Below are positions 47,926 to 60,300 of a DNA stretch of 64,000 bases, piece by piece (the first letter of the stretch is position 1; every line of letters starts with the position of its first letter). A program made the translations under genes and the position numbers. Source of the stretch: Rhyacophila brunnea. Its lineage: Eukaryota > Arthropoda > Insecta > Trichoptera > Rhyacophilidae. The notes under the pieces are model-generated. The model had not been told where the DNA came from, did not search any database, and saw only the letters and a list, made by a program, of their open reading frames with translations. The DNA is taken from the NCBI GenBank assembly GCA_022495005.1, contig JAGYXB010000962.1, forward strand, positions 558,001 through 622,000. The letters are read 5' to 3'.

Positions 47926-50249
47926 AATTGTAAATTATGATTATTTTGTATCAATCAACAACACATATTTTCTACATTGTTCATTCACTGTAGACAGTCA
48001 GGTAGTGAGGTGTGTATCAGAAAGAAATAACAAATTTGAAATAATACAATCTGTACATGGGAGTTAGTCCAAAACGAATATTTACGAATAATTTAAGATT
48101 TTTTAGGGGGTTGTGGTTTAGGTTTATGGTTTTAGGAGCAACAGGTTGTCAGTAACAGTATTAGCTTAAAAAATAAGACTTCCTTCCTTGACCTGTCATA
48201 CGTAAAAATACAGCTTGAACTCAGTGATATGGAAAATTCTTTTCTTTGGATTGTTATTCAAAAGTGTCGTGTGTGTTATGGTAAATAAAAAATAGTTTTC
48301 TTAGCTCACATTTATTTGTAGAAGACAGATAAACCATGGGTTATGTATTTTAGATAGAGCGCACACACATTTCTAATGACAATGGGGTGACAGACAGCAA
48401 GGCACCTAACGACAAGGCTTAGTAATTTGTCAAGCCAAAATATATACAAAAAAGCAGAATTTTCAAGATGGCTGACCACACAACAGCTGTGATTCTTCAT
48501 AAAACACTAAAATTTATAAAACAGAATCCGTGTGGTGTGCAGAGAGTCACAAGAATACATTTCTACAATCTATTACATGTTAAAATACTTGAAAGAGAAA
48601 AATTTATGATTTTATAACCATTTTTAACTGTCAGTTGATTTAATTTTGATTGAGTTTTGTTAATATAGTCAATTTTAATTGATTACTCTGTAAGGAAGGT
48701 AGATAATAACAAGAGAGTAAATTTTATTGATTCGTAGAACAACTCATTCCGAATTCAAGGCAGGCTGTCATTAATTTGTTTTTAATGAATCAGTATTCAC
48801 AGCACGTAAATATTTATTTTGGCAGGCTGTGTGATCATTAATAAACATCACCGATCATATTATGAGATGTTATGTGTAGAATATGTGTTGAAAACTTCCA
48901 TATAATGGTATCGGATAGAATCACGACTGCTGTATAGTCATAGTCAATCTGAGACAGCAAAATGATAATGTTAATTCATTTACATTAATGCGTAATACCC
49001 CACCCAAATGGATTTCATCGGGTTATTTTTACTCAATTTATATTTATAAGATATTTTTCATAATCAAACACTTCATAATATTGTCTAATAGATATTTTGT
49101 ACTCTGGTTCAGCAATGAATCTCGTCATACATGTTTATTTAAAAATTAAATTAAGCCTGCAGTGTCGGTATACACGCCATAAGGAATCAACGTTTACCAT
49201 AATACGATTTATCGTACCCTATTCCAGGTAATCTTTACAAATGTAATGTCAATGTTGACAATATTTATTTGGGTTGCCAAATATGGCAGAGATTTGTGCC
49301 GTACATTTGGAGGGATGCTGAGACGTCCAAATATTATTATGTTGTCTAATCATAAAAAAAATACTTTTCTATGAGGATTTTATCTCTATGTAGCGACATC
49401 TAGTAACAGAATTATTAACATGCAATTGAATACAATTTACTGAAGAAATCTGTTGTCCTACAATACCTTTAGCTAATAATAAAATAAATGAAGATATTCT
49501 TTGCAAAAAAAGTGAAACGGTGGAAACTTTACTCCTATTGTGGATCCACTTATTACACATTATAAAATATAGATAAGCACGATTTCAAGTTACACAAATA
49601 TCAATGTATTTTGTATATAATAAAAAAAATCATTGAAACTAATTTATTCAAAATAATCCCCTACACCTTTGAGAGAACTATAATTATTATCACTACATAA
49701 TAATAACCGATATATTCAGCGAATACTGATTTTATAATGGTTATTAAAATTATTGTAACTTCATCTTTGATTTTTAAAAATGTGTTTTTGTCCTTATTGT
49801 TTTTAGATAAGCATTGATCAAAAACACCTTTCAACAAATTTTCAGCACTTTACTTGTTTCATAATTCTGTCGTAAGATGTCCCTGGTAGCATAACACTCC
49901 ACATTAAGTTGGTATATTAGCAGGAAGTCACTAATGTTTATTTTAATCCATTGGGTTATTAAACAAAATTAAACAATTTATTACTGAAACTGTTCTAATT
50001 AATTAATTACGACCTCACTACATATCAATGTTTTAAATTTGATACTGCGGTTTCAATGTTATAGGTATTTCCAAAAAAACTTTTCGTTTAGTCTTTTTAA
50101 TTTCCTAATTTCCTCATTTCTAAACTGTCTCATTTAACTTCCACGAGTGATTTTATTATTTTCCTATATTATGTATCATATGATTCATTGCTGAAAAAAT
50201 TATTTTCATTTTAACAACATTCAATGTTAAGATATTTGTCAACGAAGAG
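47926..50249. other. spacer between sgg and wge, nothing recognised
   Basis: AT-rich intergenic DNA between the sgg promoter and the wge 3' end. Confidence 0.45.
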
Positions 50250-50462
50250 CAGCGTTTCCCAAATTATGGTACGCAGCCCAGAGCCGATGATCCTGATAAA
50301 TAAATAACAATCTTCAAATATTTTGATAATCCTGCAGAGAAATGATTTTATATTAGATAATAAACTTTGTAAGAAGAAATATTGTAAGAAATTGGCAGGT
50401 TAAGTATCATTTTTAATTTATTATAGCGGTGTCCGCAGCCTTGTAAAGTTTGGGAAACGCCG
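50250..50462. repeat. hAT-like MITE (213 bp)
   Basis: Left CAGCGTTTCCCAAATTATGG and right (reverse) CGGCGTTTCCCAAACTTTAC pair as TIRs. The target duplication is not clear. Confidence 0.6.
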
Positions 50463-52219
50463 AGTAGAGGTGAAAGTAAAATAAAACGAATATAAAATTT
50501 TAAATAAAAACACATATATTATTTATGGATATTAAATTAAGGCAACATAACTACAAGAAAATATAACATAAATAAATAAAATTAAAACATTTTTTATGAC
50601 TTGGATGAAAAGTACTGACTATTTTATATTTATATGTCGAAGCGTTGGACTAATGTTGAAAACAATAAATGTATGTAATATAAAAAGATACAGTAAATCG
50701 TAGGGATAAAAGAAACATGCCTATAAGCGAGGGTAGCATACTTAACCTTATTTTCATCGTAATTTATATAAAGAGAGTACACCGCAAGTCAAATCGCGGT
50801 GTGTTTTTTTTTTGTCATTTTTACCGTTCACATTTTAGTGAAATGCAATAATTACACAATATAATATTAGATATTACTTATATATGACAGTAGAAACTGG
50901 CCAGTTAGGTATTTTTAAATTAATAATCTCTGTTAACATAATTTTAACATGACGTCATTATGTTAACAAAGAATATGATAATTATAATTTTTCATACATG
51001 ATAATTTGTAAAAACCTCATTTGGTCATAGGCTTTGTACAATATTAATTTGTCAATTAGGGCCAGTGGCACAATAGGGAAGATTGTGTTAACGTAACCAC
51101 AAAGTATTAATAAAAAAATAAACATAACATTAGTGGTAATGAGGTACCTAAATGAACCTTAATAAATTGATATGTTTTAACGCTGCTATGAAGACAGAAA
51201 TAGGCCTCAATTAATAAACAAAATTAATATCAATTAACTTTTAATAAATCGATAGGTTAGAACACAGATATTGTATTGCACAGTTTTTATAATGAAATTA
51301 ATTGTAATCCGGTATTATTTGCACGAGCAATACTTGTCCATATGGCAAAAATAAGCTGCGCTCGCGCCATTTCAACTTAAACCATGTATTTCGAATATTA
51401 TACACCCGTCTACGTTATATACATTTTACTGTATAAATAGGTATTATTCATTCAAATGATATCATATAATATAATGACATCGTCTTATTCGTTACCTAAT
51501 ATTTTCAATCGATTCGAATTTTTTAAATTTGATTTTTTTTAAACATACAACATCTGTAAATTAACCATCGAAATATTATTTTTATTGTTAATAAAATTTA
51601 GGTGATTGATATAAAATATAATATTGGGGAAATGCTGCCTGTGTTGCAATGGAATCACAATGTATAAAAATATTGAACAGTCATTAAATGCCGATGCCTG
51701 ATTTTTGTAGTAACTAAAATAAATTTGATTTATTCAAAAGATAATTCTTATAATTCAACATTATATTGGAGAGAATAATATGATTTTATCTGAATGGTTA
51801 TTAATTTTTTTCTGGAGAAATGTGAAAAAAAAATTAAGTTCACTGAATGCATAGGAAGTGTATTTAATTTTTTTTTACATACTGTTCATGTCTCAATAGC
51901 AATTTTAAAACAATTTAAAAAATAACATCAAAAACATAATGTTTTTAATGCTGTATACAAAATTCAAGCCATACAATTATTAATTATACGGTTACTATAC
52001 ATTTAATACTTGACATCACCGCAAGAAAGTAATATATTTTGAATAAATAGAATTACATCCGATACCTACCAAAAATAATCAATCAAAGAAAAATTTGTAA
52101 TATCATTGTGAGAATAGGTTGACAGATTACACACCTACAAAATTTGAAAATGGAATAAATTATATTGAGTTGGTACCACTGCTATAGTCACAACCACCAT
52201 TTTAAATCACCTGTCAACA
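50463..52219. other. spacer, nothing recognised
   Basis: AT-rich intergenic DNA; CAGTGGCACAATAGGG at 51063 is hAT-like but has no partner end. Confidence 0.45.
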
Positions 52220-52370
52220 ACTCGCGAGCCTAATACTATAAGGTTCTAAGTGTTCGTCTTTGAGAAAACAAACTCAACAATGAAGTAGTATTAATTCTAA
52301 GCTGCCTCATTGTTACTTTTGTTTCGTCAAGGACAAACACTTAGAACCTTTTAGTTCTCCACTCGCGAAC
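52220..52370. repeat. foldback element (about 150 bp)
   Basis: Arms contain TCGCGAG at the tips and AAGGTTCTAAGTGTT further in on both sides, with a short loop near 52290. Confidence 0.6.
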
Positions 52371-53138
52371 TGTATACAGGCTGAAATGTTTTATTAATAG
52401 ATGTAAAAAACCACCAATAGGTATTGTATCTGTGATCACACCACTTCCAGATAATTCTTTGACTTTGAAAGTAATATTCAAACATAAATTCATTTCAATG
52501 CTTGTTTTCTTAATATTATGATATACATATATTTTTTTATTTGTATGCAAGGATTATAAAATTATTTATTCAAAATATAACTAACAGCAGTAATGCAAAG
52601 GTCATATGTTGGGTACGATTTGACCACTTAACGCATAGATCGATCAAGCAATACTTTACAATTACGAATTTTGAGAGAATGAGAGAAGTAAATTTTAAAA
52701 TTAAATAAGGAAAATTATTATTCAATGCTTATTGCAGATGGTTAAAAATTTCAGTAACGCACCGGTTGATTATGTATTTTATAAAATACGCAACTTTAAA
52801 GCTAAATTATTTCAATAATCGAGATAATTTACTTGATAGAATTTCAGTTTACAGTGGAGTAGTTTTAGAATTAACTACCAATATAAAATTATTGTACAAT
52901 TTAAGTTTAAAGTAGATAGTTATTTTGGTTGTCACAACATCATCAAGATTATCTTCTTAAGAGTGGCGTGAAAACCGAAATAACTATCTAAGAAAAAAAT
53001 CGTAATTTATTAAATCAACTGGTGTTTATTTTGTAAAAATTCACTATGATGATTTTTAAACAAAGTTTTTGTAATGTAAATACCATAAAATTAACAGAAA
53101 CGTTGATTCAAAAGTATTATAGTTGTTAAAAGACTAAT

Positions 53139-53329
53139 TATGGGTCATCCATATATGACGTCACACCGCAAGGAGAAGGTGTCTAACATAATATTATAAT
53201 AATTCATGACAATGGCTATGGGGGGGTGGGTGTTGTCAAAAATGTGACATTGCAAAATTTACAAAATTTTACCATTGAAACTTGAGAATATTTATTATTA
53301 TGTGATAATCATTAATGGACGACCCCTTA
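53139..53329. repeat. MITE with GGGTCRTCCAT termini
   Basis: Left GGGTCATCCATATATGACGT and right (reverse) GGGTCGTCCATTAATGAT delimit about 190 bp. TGACGTCAC follows the left TIR. A G7 run sits at 53220. Confidence 0.55.
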
Positions 53330-55855
53330 TCTTAGTTTCGCGAAAGTAATGCCTGATCCATAAACGCATAATGCAGTAAAATTCACAATAAGAGAATTGA
53401 CAAAAAAACTATGTCCGTAAAAGCACCTGTTTCTGTGCTCTCTCACAAAGAACGCCTCGAAGAGTGCCATTAATTACACTCGGTAATACAGTATTATGTT
53501 GCTAATATTTGTTGCTCCCTCATAACTGATAAATTCTCTCACAGATGTCAGTAACAGTAAAGAATATCCGCTCCTAATGCGGCATAAGCTAATTGAGAGT
53601 CAAATCTTAATTTTTTTTTGCTTATTCATATGAGGATGTACTAACTAGTCACACATTTCCCTAAACATTTTTTTATCAATAAGATAAGTAAATATCATGG
53701 TATAATATGTATACTTCTTCAAATATATAATATGATAGCATACAATTTAATAGTAATAATATATCTCTGTTCTAACTCTAAGTTTCAATAAAATAATATG
53801 TTACAGATGATCCCTCATGTTTAGTATTCTCTTACAAATCGTTTAAATAAAAATATTCATTCTTCACATCGATTTCAATGTGAGAAAAATTGGTAAACCG
53901 TGAATTGTTATTTCTTCTCTAATAGTTTTTATATTTCAATTCCACAATCGAATAACAGATGACGTAACATTTTTTGTGCTAGATATTCTCATGGTGCAAC
54001 ACAAAACCAGGCAGCTGAAAACACCACACATATAGCCTCGGAATAGTAAATCATTTCATCTATAAAACACTGAAAAAAATAGGCATTACAAAAATGTACT
54101 GAAAAGTAGCTTTATTTAATGTATCGTTTTCTACTGTAATCGATATGTTACAAAATTGTTTGTGGTCATTATTAACATGATTAAAATAATAATAATAATA
54201 AAAAAACAACATGCATTTCTTTGAAGAATAATATTTGTACCTGAGCATGTTCAATTTCGCCAACTCACTGACTCAAGATTTGAGGAGATGAGGAATTGTA
54301 CTGATATTTTTTTATCTGGAGTAGTCTCATATGAATGTAATGTAAGGAAAAAACAATAATTTCAGATTTTATTGATGCATTTAGACAATTCACTTTATTT
54401 GTAGTAATTAAATTAAATTCATAAAAAAATAAAACAGAATACCTAATCAGTTATCTGTGACAAAATAAATAATATGTGAAGCTCTTTGGTCTCCGACTTT
54501 TAAAGTATTCACGATGTTCAATAGTACCGCCACAAGTAATCGGCTGGGTGTATAATTTGGACATTAGATAAAAAAAAAACACTCATAAGAATGTCTTTTA
54601 TTCAGAATGATATTAATATTTCAAATCAATTAACATTGAAGTACAAGATATTATGTGTTTAGACATATAATGCAATACTTTGCAAGTTGAGAAATTAAAA
54701 TTATTAAAATCATTATGTAATCGTAAAAATTATCAGTCTCAATATATAGTATATTGTGTAAATTCAAATATCAAAATAATAGGGTAACTGAAATAAAATA
54801 TTTAAATAAAAGATTTCTATGAAAACGTGAGTGGACATACTATATTATGTATGTACCCTCTAATATATGCAATATCATTATAAATAAATATTACCATTAT
54901 AATTGGGTGTTTAAAAAGAGAAAAGAGAATTTGTATCAAAATATCAAAAAAGTTAATAAACAGCCAATAGGTATGGATACGATTTTTACTGGATGGGATG
55001 ACATTGTATGAATTGCATAAATGGATAAAGCGAAAAATAAAATATTTTTTTGTTTTCTGTAAAATGATAGTTATCAATACACTCAGGTAAAAAATTATTT
55101 TTCAAAAAGATATTCTTTATAATATTGTTATAATCAATGAAATAAAAAAAAATGTCAGTCTATTACTGCAACAAATATACAGTTAATAATTTCAAACAGT
55201 TTTTTTTCAGCAGATAAAGAAATAAATACTTTCAATTAACCGAACCATGATTCAACGATAAAGATTTGTACAATTTTACCAAAAATGGCTCATAAAAAGT
55301 GTAGAACGGAAAATCAATAGGTATTGGCAGGCACTTGTGTTCCGAATTCATTTTCATCAGCAAAAATTAGTTTCTTTTACATCGGCGTAAAATAGTTTTA
55401 TTTCACGACGTGTGAAATCATTATTGTCCTGCTAAAACATATTAATTCGATATATACAAATAAATTAAATGACGCAAGTTTCGTGATACCTGTTTTGCGA
55501 TCGAAGATACGTTACCGATAACGGGAAAAGTGCAAAAGTAAACAACCGAAAATTCAATTTACAAATAAAAATCTTTAAAAACATCAACAAAGTGATAAAT
55601 ACTTGACAGTTCATTTCATACACGCGTCGGTGTAATAATAATTTCGAGACTTAGTCAACAAACCGGTGGCAATAAATTTTGACCGCTAATTATTTCCATA
55701 TAATATAGAACATTCAGAGTTTACCAATAAAACATCAATAACTACAAAACTAAAATCACATATTATAATATATAAATACATAAGCAATATTGTTATGATA
55801 AACGAAACATAAATGATAGACGTTTCATATGTATAAAATGTAAAAACCGCAAACT
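53330..55855. other. spacer, nothing recognised
   Basis: Strongly AT-rich intergenic DNA, no gene or repeat seen. Confidence 0.5.
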
Positions 55856-56410
55856 GTGTCAACTTTGCACCAATTGCGCCAACTTCGCCCCAAATTATTA
55901 TATTGGTTACCGAGAAACAAATTTGAATTCTGGAATATTGACAAGCATGACAACTTGTTAGTGTCGGTTGTGTAATTTATAATTTAGAATTCTGGTTATT
56001 TTATGTGATAGTGCCCCATGTTGTGATTCTTCTTGGTATTTATGAGATTTGCAGTTTTTTTTAATTGCATCAATACAGTTTATTAAGCTTTTTTAGAATT
56101 GATTTTTAAAGTGATGCATTATTTCCAATTTGGCAGTGAGGGCCGATGACAGTTGTAGCAGTCATGGAACAGTCTGTGATTCAAATAAATGTATTGACCC
56201 CATCGGAAATCAAAACCGAAACCCCGGGATAAGAAGCCAATGCCTTCCATATTGGTTAAGAAAGGTTTATGATAATCAATAAAAATCTAGATTTATGATT
56301 TTTACAAGATGGAAGGATAATATTTCAGTTTTTTGTAGGTGCAAAGTTGACACTGTAGATGCAAAGTTGAGCCTGCTGGTGCAAAGTTCACTCACTTTGC
56401 GGTAATGCGG
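55856..56410. repeat. element with inverted GTGTCAACTTTGCACC repeats
   Basis: GTGTCAACTTTGCACC (55856-55871) recurs as exact reverse complement at 56338-56353. The right side continues with two more TGCAAAGTT units spaced about 22 bp apart. It sits downstream of the wge stop. Confidence 0.5.
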
Positions 56411-57112
56411 TTGTATATAATATAGAAGGAACAAAATATAACTTATCATTATTTTAAAAATACTCTTCGATGAGTGATCAGGTAGGAAAAAACGACGCTG
56501 GCAAAGAATTTTAACCTTAATAATAACTAATAATAAAAACATTTACATTAAACAGTGCAATGGTTGTCTTATAATGAGAGTTGTGCATTAAATAAACAAT
56601 CTAGTTTAGTTCCCTCACCCGGTTTACGACATTCAAACGATAAATACCATTTTCCGTCTTAAAAAAACGCCTGCCACATTTGTACAAAATAAACAACAAT
56701 TATCCACGTCGACAGTCCGTTTCGGCCGGCGACAAATTAATGAAAACGGAGGCCGCGTCGAGCGCCATTATCTTTCCTCAAACCCACGATTATAAACCCA
56801 CATTGCCGAGAGATATATTCAGATATACCTCAACTAAATACTACAGACAAAAACACCCGATGGAACTATTCCATCGGAATTATATTATATGTTTGCAAAC
56901 TTACAAATTAATGTCATATCTCAATATTACACATAACAATATATCAGAATTGTGAAAAAAATTCACAGACATCTTTGAAAGTCATCATAGTAATCATAAT
57001 ATATGATATTCTTCTTCCTCATCTTCGTGAGAGATTTATAAATAGTATACGCAATACTCAATTCTGCCAGCTTAAATTAGGACAAACACTGTATTGTTTA
57101 TTTGTGAGTTGT
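56411..57112 (-). other. probable wge 3' UTR and downstream flank
   Basis: No plausible coding exon. The region directly downstream of the wge stop is moderately GC-rich at 56700-56830, then AT-rich. Which polyadenylation signal is used cannot be decided from sequence alone; several AATAAA-like motifs exist on the minus strand. Confidence 0.4.
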
Positions 57113-57314
57113 TTAAAGAGGCGGCGCCTTCATTATCTTCTTTCTGTAGTCGTAGACCCGGCGACAGAAGAGAATCGAGTCGGGCGAGGTGTGCGGAGGA
57201 ATCTTGCCGTCCATGGTGATGGTGGCCGAGGTCATCTCGCTGGGCGGCATGCTCGGGACCACGCTCGGGGGGCATTTGATCTTCTCTTCGGCCATTTTCA
57301 ATTCTTTCCGGTAT
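57113..57314 (-). CDS. wge: wge terminal coding exon
   Basis: Acceptor TTGTTGTTTATAG|ATACCGG, then 67 codons including the TAA stop at 57115-57113. The protein ends [21 protein letters not shown]; a short basic tail with CRRVYDYR after the BAH domain is also seen in BAHD1/Winged eye relatives. An AATAAA on the minus strand (57102-57097) lies about 10 nt past the stop. It would make an unusually short 3' UTR, so a later site is more likely. Confidence 0.88.
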
Positions 57315-60300
57315 CTATAAACAACAAAAAACAATACATACAACTTACTTCTCTGACCATCTCTATTATGCATTCACCTACCGCTCCCGCTATCATAGCA
57401 GCCGAGTTTTCAGACATGTGCCACTTTGGCATAATATACAACAAATCCAACATGTGATTTTTGCTTTAAATAATATAAATCCACGATCGAAAGTTCTGAC
57501 CGAGCTCATACAAGTTGGGGGGAAACTGTTAACTTGGATTTAAAGACCTTGGGGATCCTAAACTGGAGGGAAGCAGCTTTGGACAGACTTATGTTGGATC
57601 AGTCGACCATTACGACTTGGTATCTATCTACAAGGGAAAATTTGTCAAGCTTTCAACAAGTTTACAGCTTTTTACAGCGAGCGAGGCCTTTTCGCACCGA
57701 GGATTGACCGTAATATATTAAATCAAAACACACTCTAGCGCAGTGTTTTTCAACTGGTGGTCCGTGGACTGGCGCCGGTCTGCGAAAACTTTCACGATGC
57801 TTTCAAGCGACTATACCGCTACACGATTCGGGAAATTCCTACTAGATAAAATGCTGGCCGCTGGATTAGCGCTGCCATGTCTACTTCTACATATTTATCC
57901 AATGTTTGCCGGGCCACGGGTATTAAAAGGTTGAAGAACACAACTCTAGTGCACACCAAGCAAGGTTTCAAGGCATAACGGGTGTGGAGACTTGGCGGGT
58001 GGAGGGAAAAGCAAGACCTACATAGTTGTAGCGCCAGGAAAAAGAAGAATCGAGAGAGTTGACAAAAACAACAGAATTTTGTTTTTTGTCATCCTCGTGA
58101 GAAATGATATTGAATAATATGATATTGTCAGTTAAATGTGATAATCTTTTCTTATCCCAGGCTTTGACATCGTAATAATATTTAATTGTACATACCGACA
58201 GTATTCATTGAAGGTGAGAACGTAGCACTTGTCTTCGATGCACGCTACGCTGTTGGCATCTCGGTGTCTCGAAGCAAACACTTCGTCTTTGGAATCGCCG
58301 GCCTGTCGACCAATCTCCGTGTGCTCCGGCCGATAGTACCATAGTAACGATACCATCATTTCACCTGAAATTACATAAAGTATTTACATTTTAAATGCGA
58401 TAAAAATGCGCTGGCAATGGGTGGCTCTCTAGTGATAACTATTTCTTGACTTAGTGATGTTGTGTTGACGACTGTGGTTTTGTTTCTGTGGATATTTCTT
58501 AATTGTCATCTATGTACACCCGCTGCCATATAAGTGAAAGCATGAATGATAAGTTTGTCAAAAAATAACAAATATAATTGATTTTATGGTGTCATTAGAT
58601 ACACGTAAATATTATCAGGTGGCAGTACCACCTATGAACAGTCTTATGGCTGTATTAGTATTATCCCTTATTTGTCTGTAAGCTGCTGCATCAGCCTGGT
58701 GGAGTCTTTGTAGAGTCTCCTGAGCACGCCACCGTTGAACTCATTCATTGGTCAAGAGGTGCTTAGCTGATTTTCTTCCTCATCCATAATCTAATTGTGT
58801 ATTTTGCCTAAGGTTACAGAAGGTTAAAAGCACCCCATCTCTATTAAGATTAAATCTCTTGGATAACACACAAATTTCACGTCACTCTAATTATTCGATA
58901 TGTTATTACTGCACTGTAAGCATCTGTCAAACTATTATGAGAGGGTCATTTGTTTTCTTTCATAACTCGATTAAAATAAACGATTTCTCGGATTTTTTCA
59001 ATTTAGATGTTGTGTATGTTTAATACGTTTTTTCGCTGTCTTGTTCACTCTTACACATTTTTTCTCTCAAGCGTTACAGATAATTGAATACAATAGTACA
59101 ACAAAGAATAGTAGAATAATAAATGAGAAAATAATAATGACAATATTTGAACATGTTCAGTAAATCAATACCAATAATCATTATTAAATTAGGTTGTTAT
59201 TAATATAATACCAACATTTTAAACATGTCCATGGAATGTAATCAAATCGCACCGTGAGTGTAAAACCAAGGCATCTGCAAATTTTTCGATTTCGAGATTA
59301 AATGCAAAACAACTGCAAAAGTCGTGAACTTGATAATGTAAAAGTGAAGTAACTGAAAGAACATGCAATATAATGTAGATATTAACCAAATATTATGGTT
59401 TTTTTTAGAAACTCTATTTCTCCTAACAAAACGAAGACTTCAAACCCTAATATATCCAAATTATGACTTTTGCAGATGCCTTGGTTTTACACTCACGGTG
59501 CGAAATGTTAGGACTAAAATGCATATAACTTTTCATTTGAATCCCTTTTCAGTCGAAAATAGATATATCCGTGTATGGCGTGAATAATAGTCTGAAAACA
59601 TCAATTGTCAGGGCAACTGTTTGTACGTTTGGCTTTCTGTGGTAAATCAGGAATGTTATTAAATTTTAGTTTGAAGAGACATTTTACTAAAATTTAAAAA
59701 CATCCAAAAACATATAATCTGATTCACCACCACAGAAAGCGTGAAAGTGTACAAATAATTGCCCTGAGAATTTATGTTTTTAGACTTATCAACATATTCA
59801 CGCTATACACGGATATTACGATGATGTGAAAACTGTGACTAATGCATTTTAAATTATGTATACGTCACTTATATTGATTTAATCCTTGGCTGTTGAATTA
59901 GCACTTATCATGTAAGTAAATGTTTACTCGATTAATAAAAAGAATAATTAATCCATATAATTAAAAAAACTTCTTTTATTTTTACTGACAATCGTATTTA
60001 ATTCATGGCTCTCTCAAGAACAAGTAACTATATATTTTAAATGTGAAGCTATCATTCATAAACAATTTTGGTAGTCTTGCCAATTGAAGTACAAAATTTA
60101 CAACATCGAAGAATTGATGATACTGTTTGGTTATACGGAATACTGCGGAAAACACATTTTGAAAATAGCCGATAAACTGGATTATTTGTTAGGTTAACCT
60201 AACCTAACCCAACCTAACCTAAACTAACCCAAACTATCAAATAATCCAGTATATCGGGCATTTTCAAAATGTGTTTTCCGCTGTATTCCGTATAACCGAA

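Noticed and set aside
60190..60232. True interstitial telomere or chromosome-fusion scar
   Set aside because: The CCTAA-like array lies inside a TA-flanked foldback MITE and is irregular, so a transposon origin is simpler.
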